The notes under the pieces: generated by a model | What the model was told of the DNA's origin: nothing | Databases searched by the model: none | Seen by the model: the letters and a program-made list of their open reading frames with translations, nothing else | Shown here: piece after piece, positions 17,236-25,997 of the stretch | Layout: each line of letters opens with the position of its first letter | Position numbering within the stretch: position 1 is the first letter of the stretch | Source: Gemmatimonadaceae bacterium | Lineage (GTDB): Bacteria; Gemmatimonadota; Gemmatimonadetes; Gemmatimonadales; Gemmatimonadaceae | DNA: 47,818 bases | NCBI GenBank assembly: GCA_013817305.1 | Contig: JACDCY010000009.1 | Location: 1-47,818 of the forward strand | Direction: 5' to 3' | Program-made: the position numbers and the translations under genes

Positions 17236-17804
17236 GACAACGCTCAAGGCAGTCACGGAGCCGGTGGCCCGGGTTTACCGCGGTGGAAATTCTCGTGTCG
17301 CTCGCCATCGTCGCTATTCTTTCGGCGATCGTGGTACCGGAGATAATGGGTAGGATCCGCGAGTCCCGCCGGTCGGCGCTATCTCAGACTTTGTTCGGGC
17401 TTACGCAGGGAATCTCCGAATACAAGAAAGCAACGACGCGCTACCCGTTCCAACTCAGCCTCCTCACGAGGCCACCGATAGCCAACACGGACAAGGATGC
17501 CTGCGGCACCTTCCTGTCGCCCACCAATGCCAATAACTGGCGTGGGCCGTACGTATCTCGGCAGCTGCTGGCCACGGGAATTCCGATGGGTGATGGAACC
17601 ATCATCGATGCGCTCGAAAGGACCTCCAGTACGCCCACGTATCTGCTGATGAACGTGACGAACGTGGATACAGAGATAGCCTTGCTGCTCGAGTCGGAGC
17701 TCGACGGGGCCGTGTCCAATCCGTCGACCGGCACGATCCGCTACACGACTCCCGTCGCGGGCCAGGTCACTCTGTCGTACTCGATTCCGATCTCCGGCTG
17801 CTGA
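17229..17804 (+). CDS. GspG-like pilin with C-terminal cysteine, run member 4
   Basis: Prepilin of 191 residues. The leader contains many Arg and Ser; cleavage is expected at PG|FTAVEI, with Glu at +5. The mature helix continues LVSLAIVAILSAIVVPEI. The body carries RYPFQLSLL, DACG and NWRGPYV. Cys92 and the terminal Cys191 match the other run members. The start overlaps the upstream stop by 7 bases. It is the last gene of the regulator-pilin unit; only 6 bases separate its stop from the convergent Uma2 gene. Confidence 0.92.
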   Translation: MLRQRSRQSRSRWPGFTAVEILVSLAIVAILSAIVVPEIMGRIRESRRSALSQTLFGLTQGISEYKKATTRYPFQLSLLTRPPIANTDKDACGTFLSPTNANNWRGPYVSRQLLATGIPMGDGTIIDALERTSSTPTYLLMNVTNVDTEIALLLESELDGAVSNPSTGTIRYTTPVAGQVTLSYSIPISGC

Positions 17805-17810
17805 CTCTCC

Positions 17811-18377
17811 TCAGTCCCCCGCAATTTCGCTGAACAATTGCGCCAGGTCGATCGCCAGCGGTGGATGCTCCGGATCGGGCTGCCATTCCAACCGCTGGGT
17901 GACGATCTCCGGTCGGTCATCCCCGGGCCGCCACAGCTCCACCAGCCGCGCGTCGAGATCCACGATCCAGTACTGCGGTACTCCCTGCCGTTGATAGAGC
18001 TTCCGTTTCACGGTGCGATCCGCCCTCGCGGTGCTCGGAGACAGAACTTCCACCGCCAGCAGTAGGCGGCCGGCCTCTTGCCAGGAGCGAGGCTTTCTCC
18101 CTTCCCGCAGCGGCAGCGCAAGGATGTCCGGCTCCACCACGGTATGCTCGTCGTACTCCACATCCGCGGGAGCGGCCAAGACGTGTGCGACTCGGTGGGC
18201 GACCGCGTATGAGCGCAGCTGCAGAAAGAGGCTAGCGACCGCATCCTGATGCGGGAAGGACGGCGAGGGGGTCACGAACAGTTCCCCGTCGATGATCTCG
18301 TACCGGTTGCGGTCGTCGGGAAGCGCCCGGAACCGCTCGATGGTCCACCGTTCGGTGTTCGCGATCGCCATGCCCAT
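17811..18377 (-). CDS. Uma2-family (DUF820) putative restriction-type endonuclease
   Basis: A 188-residue protein of the Uma2/DUF820 family, which has a PD-(D/E)xK nuclease-like fold. Visible motifs are RYEIIDGELFVTPSP near the N-terminus, VEPDIL, LAVEVLSPST with acidic active-site candidates, a following Lys-containing stretch DRTVKRKLY, and VPQYWIVD. Substrate and biological role of the family are poorly known; many genomes carry many copies. ATG 18377 and ATG 18371 are both usable starts. It is alone on its strand between pilin genes and the O-antigen ligase-like gene, with no partner visible. Confidence 0.9.
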   Translation of the reverse strand: MGMAIANTERWTIERFRALPDDRNRYEIIDGELFVTPSPSFPHQDAVASLFLQLRSYAVAHRVAHVLAAPADVEYDEHTVVEPDILALPLREGRKPRSWQEAGRLLLAVEVLSPSTARADRTVKRKLYQRQGVPQYWIVDLDARLVELWRPGDDRPEIVTQRLEWQPDPEHPPLAIDLAQLFSEIAGD

Positions 18378-18468
18378 AGCTTAAAAGCCTCGCTGCCGAG
18401 TGGACAAGAGTGCACGCCGGACGCTAGCCGGTACGTCGTTCGACGATGACATCAAAACCTGCCCGGGA

Positions 18469-20868
18469 TCATCCCGGACGTAGCTCATCGCTAATCGAGC
18501 CCCTCTCCTTGTACCAGCTCGTACCAGAGCGCCACGGCTCGTGACAGTCCCCGGCGTCCACCGGCCGGCTCTGGATCGCCGATGCGGCAAGACTAGTAAG
18601 GGGAGCCGCGCGCCGGCATAGCCCCGCTGCCTCGGCTACAACACCACTCGCGGCTGTGCTGTTGCCCCCGCGCGTGAAGAATTCCGCAGCCGTGGTAGCG
18701 AGTCTATAGTCAACGGCGTCACCAGCCGACAGCATCGGCCACATCGAAGCCGGCCCGTACTTGTTGGTTAGGTAATGGCGGAGCAGCTGACCACCGAGCG
18801 CCGGATCTCCCGCGTCGGCAACATCTCTCGCGACTCTCGTCAGAATCGCGCGGTCGAGTTCGTACCCGGCATCCATCGCTCGCTCCAACCAGCGAACCGC
18901 TTCTCCGTGCTGCTGCAGCGAGGCATGTGCGAGTCCGACATACGCCCGTGTTTGGCCGAACGGGGGGTACAGTGCGTACGCCCGATCGAATTCCGCGAGC
19001 GCTTCTCTTGGCCGCTGGACGTTGAGGTACGCCATCCCCAGCGAGAGGCGCGTCGGGACTCTTCGAGGCGCCAGCTCGACGGCGCGCTGCAGACGCCTCA
19101 GCGCCGACTCGTACAGGCGCATGTTCCCATAGTAGTAGGCGCCCAGGATGAGGACCCGGGCATGTTGTACGGTAATGCGCTCGTTCAGCGGGTCCCGCAC
19201 TGCCTGTCGCTCGAACTCCTCGATGGCGAGGATGAACGCGCGGTCGAACAGAGCGGCATTCACGGCACTGCTCTGGATTTCCTCGAAGCGGGGACGGAGC
19301 GACGCGAGGTACGCCGCGTACATGACGAAGACGTGCTGCGATGCGGGCGCCGGCGATCCGAACACTGCCCGGTATCCCTCCAATACCTGCGCTTGTGACA
19401 GCGATGGATTCCTGACTCGATCCAGATTACGCGCCATCCGCAGGGTCTCGAACCCGTGGACGTACAGCACCGCAGCGAGCGTAATCGCCCCCGCCCCGAG
19501 GACGACCGAGCTTTGCCAGCGCTTCTCGTGCGGCGCGCCAAACTCGATCAATGGCTGCGTTGTGGCGCGGGTCGTAACGAACGCGCCGAGCGCGATCCAC
19601 AGCATCGTCGAATTGAGGTCGAAGAACCAGAAGAACAGATAGAACGCGTACGCGGCGGTGAAGCCGAGCGCTACGGACTCCACTGCGACGGACGGGCCAA
19701 GCTCCGGCTTGCCGTCCGCTCGCTGCTCGGCCCGCCGCGCCGCCTCCCGGGCCGACCACCCGAGGGCCAGAAAGACGGCGAGCAGTGACAGGACGCCGAG
19801 GATTCCCGCAGTCGCGAAGGCGTCGAGGAAGGCGTTGTGCGCCCGGTCCCAACGGGAGTCGGCGGTGAAGCGGTACATCTCAGGGTGGTAGTAGCTGCTC
19901 CATACTATCTGATAGTTCTCCGGCCCAACGCCCAGGAGGGGACGGTTGCGAATTCCCTCAAAGGCCGCGCGCCATTGGATGACGCGGCTGGAGTCAACGC
20001 CCGAAGCCAGCTTGGATAGCACCCAGACGCGAGAGGTCACCGGCTGGGTCCAGGAGGCGCGGGCCAGGAGGGGTAAGGCAGCCGCCGCTGCCAGCAGCGC
20101 GATGACCATTGGTATTCGCCAGCCACGCAGCCTGCCCGACCAAATCGTGTAGCAAGCGAGCGCGACGCCGGCCCCGATGAGCAACCCGAGCGTCGAGCCT
20201 CGGTTGCCCGAAACCACGACGGCCGTGACAAGAACAGTTCCGATGGCGCCGTACACTAAGCGACCCGGCTTTTCCGCAAGCAATGCCAGGATCACGCATA
20301 GCGAGAGGCTGGCCAGGAGATACGGCGCGAGCAAACCTGGGTTTCCCACCGTAACGCCTTCTGCAATCCCTCCGATGATGGGTTTGAAGGGGCGAAACCA
20401 TTGCTGCACAAGTCCATATGTCGCGATAAGGGTCGCGACTCCGAGGTTCAGGCGGAAAAACCGGGTCCAGTGACGGGGTCCGAAGAAGGTGCAAAGGAGC
20501 ACGTAGTACGCAACGAGGTGGATCCAGAACCAGACCCCACCCATGCGCTCGTGATCCCCGAAGATGCTGCGTATGGGTGACGCACCGAACGCCGCGGCAA
20601 GCATGTTGGCGGCGACCCACGCCGCCAGTGCCCAGAGTACGAAGTCGCGGCGGTAGTTGACCGTTATCTGGCGACGGACGACGAGATACAGCAGGATCGC
20701 GGTGGCCAGCTGCACCAGCACACGGAAGTAAACGGCGCGGGTCGTGACGTAGGGAAAGAAAAAGCCCGGGATGACGACGGCAGGCACCAGTGCAGTCGCA
20801 TAAAGCAGTCCGCGGGCGATTGACGCCGGAGTGTCGGCGGTGTTGCTATCGATGGAAGGGAGTTTCAC
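18469..20868 (-). CDS. O-antigen ligase/Wzy-like membrane protein with C-terminal TPRs
   Basis: A 799-residue polytopic protein. About a dozen hydrophobic segments fill residues ~20-480. The Wzy_C/WaaL-type region lies at ~300-380, with SRVIQWRAAFEGI, PLLGVGPENY and RAHNAFLDAFATAGILG, including the conserved His-Asn pair. After the last membrane segment (~475) is a soluble part with TPR-like repeats near 640-720 (TRLSLGMAYLNVQRPREALAEF). The family moves lipid-linked glycans to lipid A or proteins; PglL/TfpO members glycosylate pilins. Its position among pilin genes makes pilin glycosylation possible, but polymerase or ligase roles elsewhere are equally open from sequence alone. The start at 20868 gives a short cytoplasmic N-terminus. 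Confidence 0.85.
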   Translation of the reverse strand: MKLPSIDSNTADTPASIARGLLYATALVPAVVIPGFFFPYVTTRAVYFRVLVQLATAILLYLVVRRQITVNYRRDFVLWALAAWVAANMLAAAFGASPIRSIFGDHERMGGVWFWIHLVAYYVLLCTFFGPRHWTRFFRLNLGVATLIATYGLVQQWFRPFKPIIGGIAEGVTVGNPGLLAPYLLASLSLCVILALLAEKPGRLVYGAIGTVLVTAVVVSGNRGSTLGLLIGAGVALACYTIWSGRLRGWRIPMVIALLAAAAALPLLARASWTQPVTSRVWVLSKLASGVDSSRVIQWRAAFEGIRNRPLLGVGPENYQIVWSSYYHPEMYRFTADSRWDRAHNAFLDAFATAGILGVLSLLAVFLALGWSAREAARRAEQRADGKPELGPSVAVESVALGFTAAYAFYLFFWFFDLNSTMLWIALGAFVTTRATTQPLIEFGAPHEKRWQSSVVLGAGAITLAAVLYVHGFETLRMARNLDRVRNPSLSQAQVLEGYRAVFGSPAPASQHVFVMYAAYLASLRPRFEEIQSSAVNAALFDRAFILAIEEFERQAVRDPLNERITVQHARVLILGAYYYGNMRLYESALRRLQRAVELAPRRVPTRLSLGMAYLNVQRPREALAEFDRAYALYPPFGQTRAYVGLAHASLQQHGEAVRWLERAMDAGYELDRAILTRVARDVADAGDPALGGQLLRHYLTNKYGPASMWPMLSAGDAVDYRLATTAAEFFTRGGNSTAASGVVAEAAGLCRRAAPLTSLAASAIQSRPVDAGDCHEPWRSGTSWYKERGSISDELRPG

Positions 20869-20984
20869 CGCAGCAACATGAGGAGACGGTCACGGACTGT
20901 CCAGATCAACAAGGCTACCACGGCATTACCGTGTGATGACATCCCATCGCTTCATCCCGAGGACGAACGGCGAAACTCCAGCAT

Positions 20985-21019
20985 GTGAAAAACGCCGGCT
21001 CCAAGCCGGCGTTTTTCAC
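20985..21019. terminator. Strong hairpin terminator
   Basis: A perfect 16-bp inverted repeat GTGAAAAACGCCGGCT / AGCCGGCGTTTTTCAC around a 3-base CCA core. The stem contains an A-run on one side and a T-run on the other, so it works in either direction. Its main job is probably to end the minus-strand pilin gene (stop at 21051) and insulate the downstream ligase gene. Confidence 0.88.
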
Positions 21020-21050
21020 TTCACGTCCGATCCAATCTCTGGTGCAATAC

Positions 21051-21698
21051 TTACGGCGCGTACGGGATCATGTAATAGAAGCCGGTTGCCGTTCCGCTGA
21101 CGCTGTACCGGAACAACCCGGTCGTGCTGTTCGCCGGGCTGCCGTCGAGCATTACGTCGACGCCATTCGCCTCGGTAACGCTCAAGCCGTTCAGCTGCAC
21201 CGTCACGAAAGCGCCGGGCCCGCCCGTCGCCGCCACCTCCGCGCATAGCGTCGAAGACGTAATGTCGCAGATCTTGAGGTCGTTCTCATAGAAGCCAGCC
21301 GCACCCGCACGCAAAGTCGTGGACCCGCTCAGAGTCGCGCCGGCGGGCAGTGCCTGCGCGAGATAGGGTCCGTTCCACAACGACTGATTGGCGTACTGGA
21401 AGCCATCCAGTGCAAAATCGTCAGTTGTCGATGACGGGGTGGAGGAAACGAATTGGGGTTGGTTCACCAGGTCTTCGAGATCCCCGGGATAATCGGGCCG
21501 CAAATTTTGACTGAATACCTCGACACCCAGCTTGATGTTGTTCAGATCGCTCGCGATACGCGCCGGGTCCGCCGCGCTCGTCTGCTTCGCCAGAGCCGGA
21601 AGCACGACCGCGGCGAGCACGCCGATAACAACGGTCGTCACCAGCACCTCGACGAGGGTGAAACCGAATCTCCGCTTCCTACTCAGACTCCTGAACAT
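21051..21698 (-). CDS. GspG-like pilin, solitary copy
   Basis: Prepilin of 215 residues with cleavage expected at RFG|FTLVEV (Glu at +5). The body carries DYPGDLEDL and LWNGPYL, the GspG-type motifs shared across the locus. It differs from the other pilins by an internal Cys pair in KICDITSSTLC, spaced 9 residues apart. ATG 21698 is chosen because GGGAG lies 7 bases upstream and the leader is normal; the frame is open to 21782 but without a better start. It is monocistronic, ended by the hairpin at 20985. The 21699-21963 gap upstream is non-coding and probably holds its promoter; a GTCAC-N6-GTGAC repeat lies at 21772-21787. Confidence 0.92.
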   Translation of the reverse strand: MFRSLSRKRRFGFTLVEVLVTTVVIGVLAAVVLPALAKQTSAADPARIASDLNNIKLGVEVFSQNLRPDYPGDLEDLVNQPQFVSSTPSSTTDDFALDGFQYANQSLWNGPYLAQALPAGATLSGSTTLRAGAAGFYENDLKICDITSSTLCAEVAATGGPGAFVTVQLNGLSVTEANGVDVMLDGSPANSTTGLFRYSVSGTATGFYYMIPYAP

Positions 21699-21963
21699 TG
21701 AACGCTCCCGCTGGTAAATTGAAAGTGTCGCGAAAATGGATCGCACTACGGGGAGATAGTATCCTGGCCTCGTCACTGGCATGTGACACGTTCATGAGGC
21801 GCCGTTACTCCCCCTGTAGAGCCACTCGAGCGAAGCGGAAGCATGGGCGCCGCCGCAGGCGGGACAATATACGGCCACCACTAGCTTCTGACAAACAAAT
21901 GCCCACCACGCCCCGCGTTACACACTGAAGCCGTTGAAACTCAATGATTTAGCTTCGCAAATC

Positions 21964-22671
21964 CTAAATCCGTTGGCGACCCGGGCGCAGGTCGGCCGCA
22001 ATTGAGGAGAGCACGGTCGCGTCTACATCGTGCCCGCCTTCGTAGCTAACGAACCGGTAGTGCAGCTTGGCAGCGTCCAGCTCCGCCCGGTGAGCCTTGG
22101 TGCGATCCGCATTCGCGATGGGATCCTCACTGCCGACCACGAGCGTAACCCTGGCGCGCGCCAGCCGCTGGCTCAGGGTAGGTTGCAGCACATCGCCGGG
22201 AATGGCGCCGCCCCACGCGACGACGTCATCCGGCGGATTCTCGCTCCTTGCTGCCCAACGGCACACGGCGCCCGCCCCCTGGGAGAATCCAAGCGCGACG
22301 AACCGGACCAGCGTGCGATCCACCGCTTCAAAGATCTCAGCCGTTACCAGTTCCAGATAAGTCACCTGATCCTCGATTTCGGAGTCCCTCCCCTCGCGGG
22401 TCATCCACGAGGCGCCGACCTTCTCATTCATCGCATAAGGCACGGACCCGCCCGACACATAGAATCGGGACAATGCTTCCGGAGCGACTATCAGCCGGCT
22501 CCCGTCGTCGACCGCCGAGAATCTGCGAATGAACCTGTCCGCCAGCTGACCGTAGCCGTGACACACCAGCCACACCTGTTCGACCGCTCGGCCTTCGGGC
22601 CCCATGCGGGCGTACCGCGCCGTGCGAGGTACGATCAGGGAAACAGTGGTAACGTTCGATTCGTGGTCCAT
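21964..22671 (-). CDS. Phospholipase/carboxylesterase-type alpha/beta hydrolase
   Basis: A 235-residue alpha/beta hydrolase of the YpfH/carboxylesterase type. The nucleophile elbow GFSQG (Ser in GxSxG) lies near residues 149-153. An Asp in EDPIAN (~198) and His in GGHDVD (~213) complete a likely catalytic triad, and a HGYGQ oxyanion-region motif lies near residue 38. It has no signal peptide, so it is cytosolic. Substrates in this family are short-chain esters or lysophospholipids; none is specified here. It is divergent from the PAS kinase, 64 bases apart. Confidence 0.88.
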   Translation of the reverse strand: MDHESNVTTVSLIVPRTARYARMGPEGRAVEQVWLVCHGYGQLADRFIRRFSAVDDGSRLIVAPEALSRFYVSGGSVPYAMNEKVGASWMTREGRDSEIEDQVTYLELVTAEIFEAVDRTLVRFVALGFSQGAGAVCRWAARSENPPDDVVAWGGAIPGDVLQPTLSQRLARARVTLVVGSEDPIANADRTKAHRAELDAAKLHYRFVSYEGGHDVDATVLSSIAADLRPGRQRI

Positions 22672-22735
22672 ATGAGTAGTATCGCGCGCACCCGTCCCCT
22701 ACGCCATTTTGGATTCGGCCCCTGAGGAGCATACG

Positions 22736-24274
22736 TTGACGGACGCCCGGCGGGACGATTCTTACCGCGACCGTTTCAACCAGATCATCGACAGCGTGGA
22801 TGTCGTGGTCTGGGAATGGGATGCCCGCACCCGGAAGCTCGACTTCGTCAACAGCCGGGTCGAAGCCATGTTCGGGTTTCCAGCAGAACAATGGCAGGAG
22901 GGCGTGGAATTCTGGGCGAGCCGAATCCACCCCGGCGACCGCGACCGCGTCATCGCGGATTTCAATCGCGTGGCCCGCGATGGCGGGCGTTACAAAACCG
23001 AGTACCGGATCTTCCACGCCGACGGCAGCGAGAAATGCGTGGAAGACACGATCACCGCCGAGACGGACGATCGCGGGGAAGTCGTCTTCGTCCGCGGACT
23101 TACGATGGATGTCACGGAGCGCCGCGCCTCGCAGGAGCAGCTCGAGGAAAGTGAAGAGCGGTTCCGCCTCGTCGCGGACGTCGTCCTCGACGCGGTTTTC
23201 ATCCACGAGAATGGAATAATCATCTACATGAACAACACGGGACTCGCGCTCCTGGGTTACGAGCAGGAGGAGATCGTCGGCAGGAGCGGCGGGATGATCG
23301 TGGCTCCGGAAGACCGCGAGAAAGCCGCGCGGCGAATCGCCAGCCCCGGCGAGGAGCCGATGGAGCTGAAGTTCCTGCGGAAGGACGGCTCGACATTCCC
23401 GGTAGAGATTCGCGGGTGCAACGGAACCCTGCGCGGACGGACCGTGCGCATCGTGGTAGCGCGCGACCTGTCGATGGTCAATCGAGTGCGGATGACGGAA
23501 GCGGAGATCAAGGATCTCACTCAGGCGCTGCACGAGAGCCAACATCAGCTCATTCACTCGCAGAAGCTCGAAGCGATCGGGCGTGTAACGGGCGGCGTCG
23601 CGCACGACTTCAACAATCTGCTGACAGTGATCATGTCCTACACGCAGATCCTGCTCACGGACATCGCCGACAGCGACCCGCGCCGCGAGGACGTGCAGGA
23701 GATTCAGCGCGCCGCGGAGCGCGCCACGACACTGACGCGACAGCTGCTCGCGTTCAGCCGCAAGCAGCCCGTGCAGCCGCACCGGATCGACATGACCGAG
23801 ATCGTGCAGGATACGGAGAAAATGGTGCGGCGGCTGCTGGGAGAGCGGATTGAGCTGTCACTCCTGCCGTCGGCCGAACCCCAGTTCGTCCTTGCGGACC
23901 CCGGACAGATCGAGCAGATCCTGGTCAATCTCGCCGTCAACGCCGCCGACGCGATGCCCAACGGGGGCGTCATGACGATTTCAACGGGCCACATGGAAGT
24001 GACTGACCCGGAGTACGCGAGCCGGCACATGGGTGTGGACGTCCCGACCGGTGTGTATGCCGTGCTGAGCGTGAGCGACACCGGCCACGGTATGACTGAG
24101 GAAACCAAGTCGCACATCTTCGAGCCCTTCTACACTACCAAGCCCAAGGGCAAGGGCACGGGGCTCGGGCTGGCAACCGCGTACGGAATCGTCAAGCAGG
24201 CGCGCGGTTACATCTGGGTCTACAGCAAGCTCGGCACTGGAACCACCTTCAAGATCTACCTGCCGAGAGCGTAG
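22736..24274 (+). CDS. Orphan PAS-PAS histidine kinase
   Basis: A soluble 512-residue sensor kinase without membrane segments. Two PAS domains lie at about residues 12-130 and 140-255; the first ends in the PAC-like MDVTERR. A coiled segment leads to the dimerisation/phosphoacceptor domain with His290 in GVAHDFNNLL. The ATPase domain has the N box (Asn402 in NLAVNAADAM), DTGHGM, a FEPFYTTK F-box and GTGLGLATAYG. No receiver domain is fused and no response regulator is nearby. TTG 22736 is chosen because GAGGAG stands 7 bases before it; a TTG at 22709 would add nine residues without a good site. Confidence 0.93.
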   Translation: MTDARRDDSYRDRFNQIIDSVDVVVWEWDARTRKLDFVNSRVEAMFGFPAEQWQEGVEFWASRIHPGDRDRVIADFNRVARDGGRYKTEYRIFHADGSEKCVEDTITAETDDRGEVVFVRGLTMDVTERRASQEQLEESEERFRLVADVVLDAVFIHENGIIIYMNNTGLALLGYEQEEIVGRSGGMIVAPEDREKAARRIASPGEEPMELKFLRKDGSTFPVEIRGCNGTLRGRTVRIVVARDLSMVNRVRMTEAEIKDLTQALHESQHQLIHSQKLEAIGRVTGGVAHDFNNLLTVIMSYTQILLTDIADSDPRREDVQEIQRAAERATTLTRQLLAFSRKQPVQPHRIDMTEIVQDTEKMVRRLLGERIELSLLPSAEPQFVLADPGQIEQILVNLAVNAADAMPNGGVMTISTGHMEVTDPEYASRHMGVDVPTGVYAVLSVSDTGHGMTEETKSHIFEPFYTTKPKGKGTGLGLATAYGIVKQARGYIWVYSKLGTGTTFKIYLPRA

Positions 24275-24277
24275 CAG

Positions 24278-24366
24278 GTGATCAGTGATCACTGATCAGT
24301 GATCACTGATCGAGAAAAACCGTAACGCTAGATCCCGCTTCCCTGATCACTGATCACTGATCACTG
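24278..24366. repeat. TGATCAC/TGATCAG heptamer palindromic repeats in a convergent junction
   Basis: Two blocks (24278-24311 and 24344-24366) of 7-base units flank a 32-base spacer. The first alternates GTGATCA and CTGATCA; the second is TGATCAC three times. Each unit holds the palindrome TGATCA, and the blocks are largely complementary, so the whole can fold into a stem. It lies between the kinase stop (24274) and the tldD stop (24369). A similar block sits at 41972-41997, also in a convergent junction. Confidence 0.9.
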
Positions 24367-24368
24367 CT

Positions 24369-25973
24369 TTATTGCGACCTGCCGGTGTTAATGACGTTGA
24401 TCTGCTTGTGTCGCGTCGTCGGGCACCCATGGCTGACCGCGTTCGACTGGCTCGGCTGGCCCTTGCCGTCGTTGAATGTGCCCCCCAACTGGTAGTCGCG
24501 CTTCCCCCCGATCATGTCCATGGCGTTCCAGAACTCGGGCGTTCTCATCTGGTAAGCGACGTCCTTCAGCATGCCGACGATCTTGCCGCCGCGGATCTCG
24601 TAGAACACCTGCCCGCCAAACTGGGCGTTGTACCGCTGCTGATCGATCGAGAATGAGCCGCGCCCCTTGATCCCGATCCCGCGATCGGTCGCCGCGACCA
24701 GGTCGTCCCACGTCAGATCCTGCTCGCCGGGCATGAGCGAAACGTTGGGCATCCGCTGGAACTGCACGTCCGACCACGACTCCGCGAACGAGCATCCGTG
24801 CGACCGCGTCGGCTCCCCGTTCCGCTTGTACCACCAGTCCAGCCAGAGTGCCTGCTCGCGCGTGGTCTGGTAGTCGTTGAAGATGCCGTTCTTTACGATC
24901 AGAAAGTCGTCCGGCTTGACCCCCTCGTCGTCCCAGCCGCACTGCGCGAGCGATCCTTCCTGTGACCGGTCGCCCTGCACGTTCATGAAATCCGGGCCGT
25001 ACCTGAACTTGCCGAGAAAATCCGCCGGCGGCGCGATGAAGCTGGTGCCCGCGAAGTTCGCCTCGTAGCCCATCGCCCGGTCCAGTTCCGTGGGATGACC
25101 GATGGACTCATGGATGGTGAGCATCAAGTGCGACGGATGCAGCACGAGATCGTAGCGGCCCACCTCGACCGGCTTGGCGCTCAGCTTCTGCACCGCTTCC
25201 GACGCCCACATCGGCGCGGTCTCGACGAGCTTGCCGTCGAGGACGTGCTCGTACCCGCGCCCCATGGGCTGGATCTCGGTCGAGTCCCGCGTCTGGAAAT
25301 CACCGTCCTTCACGGCCGTCACGGTCATGCTCGGCTGCGACCGAATGAACGTCTGCACGATGAAGCTGCCGTCCGTCGTGGCGAGCGTTTTCTCGTCCTT
25401 CACGAACTGCATGTTGGAGGTGACGAACCGTCCGCCGGCCTTGAGCGCCTCTTCGTTGGCCGCGAGCAGCAGGCCGACCTTGTCGTCGATCGAAACGGTG
25501 AACGGATCGATACGGGCCGGACTGCTCCACTCGACGTCGCCCACCGACGTCGCCGGCGCAAGCTGATGCGGTCGCAACTGCGCGGCCTTGTTGGCCCTCG
25601 CCTGCGACACCGCCGCGCGGGAGACCGTGGCCACTTCATCGCGCGTGAGCCGGCTGCTCGCCGCGAAGCCCCACGCTCCATCCACGAGCGCACGAACCCC
25701 GAAGCCGAAAGTCTCGCTCGACTGCAGCCCCTGCACCCTCCGCTCGCGCGTCGAGATTCCCTGCGACTGCCTGTTCGATATGCGCACGTCCGCGTACTGC
25801 GCGCCCGCGCCCCTGGCCGCATCCAGCGCGACCATCGCCAACTCGCGGAACAGTGGATCCCCGACCCTGGGTTTTCTCGGCTGCCCGACAAGGTTGGCGA
25901 ATGGATCGCCGATCAGCGTGCCGCCGACCGTGATGGCGGACAGGGTCTTCACAAAGTCTCGACGCGTTGTCAT
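24369..25973 (-). CDS. tldD: Tat-exported TldD-like metalloprotease, copy 1
   Basis: TldD family zinc protease that in TldD-TldE pairs digests unfolded peptides (known cases: microcin B17 maturation, CcdA antitoxin decay). The metal site HESIGH (HExxxH) lies near residues 289-294, with a conserved GC-containing stretch near the C-terminus. The N-terminus TTRRDFVKTLSAITVGG is a twin-arginine signal, unlike cytosolic TldD of E. coli, so it should act outside the cytoplasm. At 534 residues it is longer than E. coli TldD. It is the third gene of a minus-strand cluster, with 157 bases between it and the tldE gene, filled by an inverted repeat. The paralogue at 27498-29129 is very similar along the whole length. 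Confidence 0.93.
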   Translation of the reverse strand: MTTRRDFVKTLSAITVGGTLIGDPFANLVGQPRKPRVGDPLFRELAMVALDAARGAGAQYADVRISNRQSQGISTRERRVQGLQSSETFGFGVRALVDGAWGFAASSRLTRDEVATVSRAAVSQARANKAAQLRPHQLAPATSVGDVEWSSPARIDPFTVSIDDKVGLLLAANEEALKAGGRFVTSNMQFVKDEKTLATTDGSFIVQTFIRSQPSMTVTAVKDGDFQTRDSTEIQPMGRGYEHVLDGKLVETAPMWASEAVQKLSAKPVEVGRYDLVLHPSHLMLTIHESIGHPTELDRAMGYEANFAGTSFIAPPADFLGKFRYGPDFMNVQGDRSQEGSLAQCGWDDEGVKPDDFLIVKNGIFNDYQTTREQALWLDWWYKRNGEPTRSHGCSFAESWSDVQFQRMPNVSLMPGEQDLTWDDLVAATDRGIGIKGRGSFSIDQQRYNAQFGGQVFYEIRGGKIVGMLKDVAYQMRTPEFWNAMDMIGGKRDYQLGGTFNDGKGQPSQSNAVSHGCPTTRHKQINVINTGRSQ

Positions 25974-25997
25974 GGAGTGTTGTTCCCCTGAGTGAAA

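Noticed and set aside
17811-18377. Uma2 gene as a sign of a mobile element
   Set aside because: There are no inverted repeats, target duplications or transposase sequence around it; Uma2 genes are commonly chromosomal and solitary.
20985-21019. Riboswitch or mobile-element end
   Set aside because: A perfect stem of 16 bp with A- and T-runs and a 3-base core is simply a bidirectional terminator placed after a pilin gene.
21772-21787. CRP-like binding site upstream of the solitary pilin
   Set aside because: The repeat is GTCAC-N6-GTGAC, the inverse of the CRP consensus TGTGA-N6-TCACA. It may still be an operator for another protein.
24278-24366. CRISPR array
   Set aside because: The repeat units are 7 bases with no unique spacers and are palindromic; there are no cas genes in the window.
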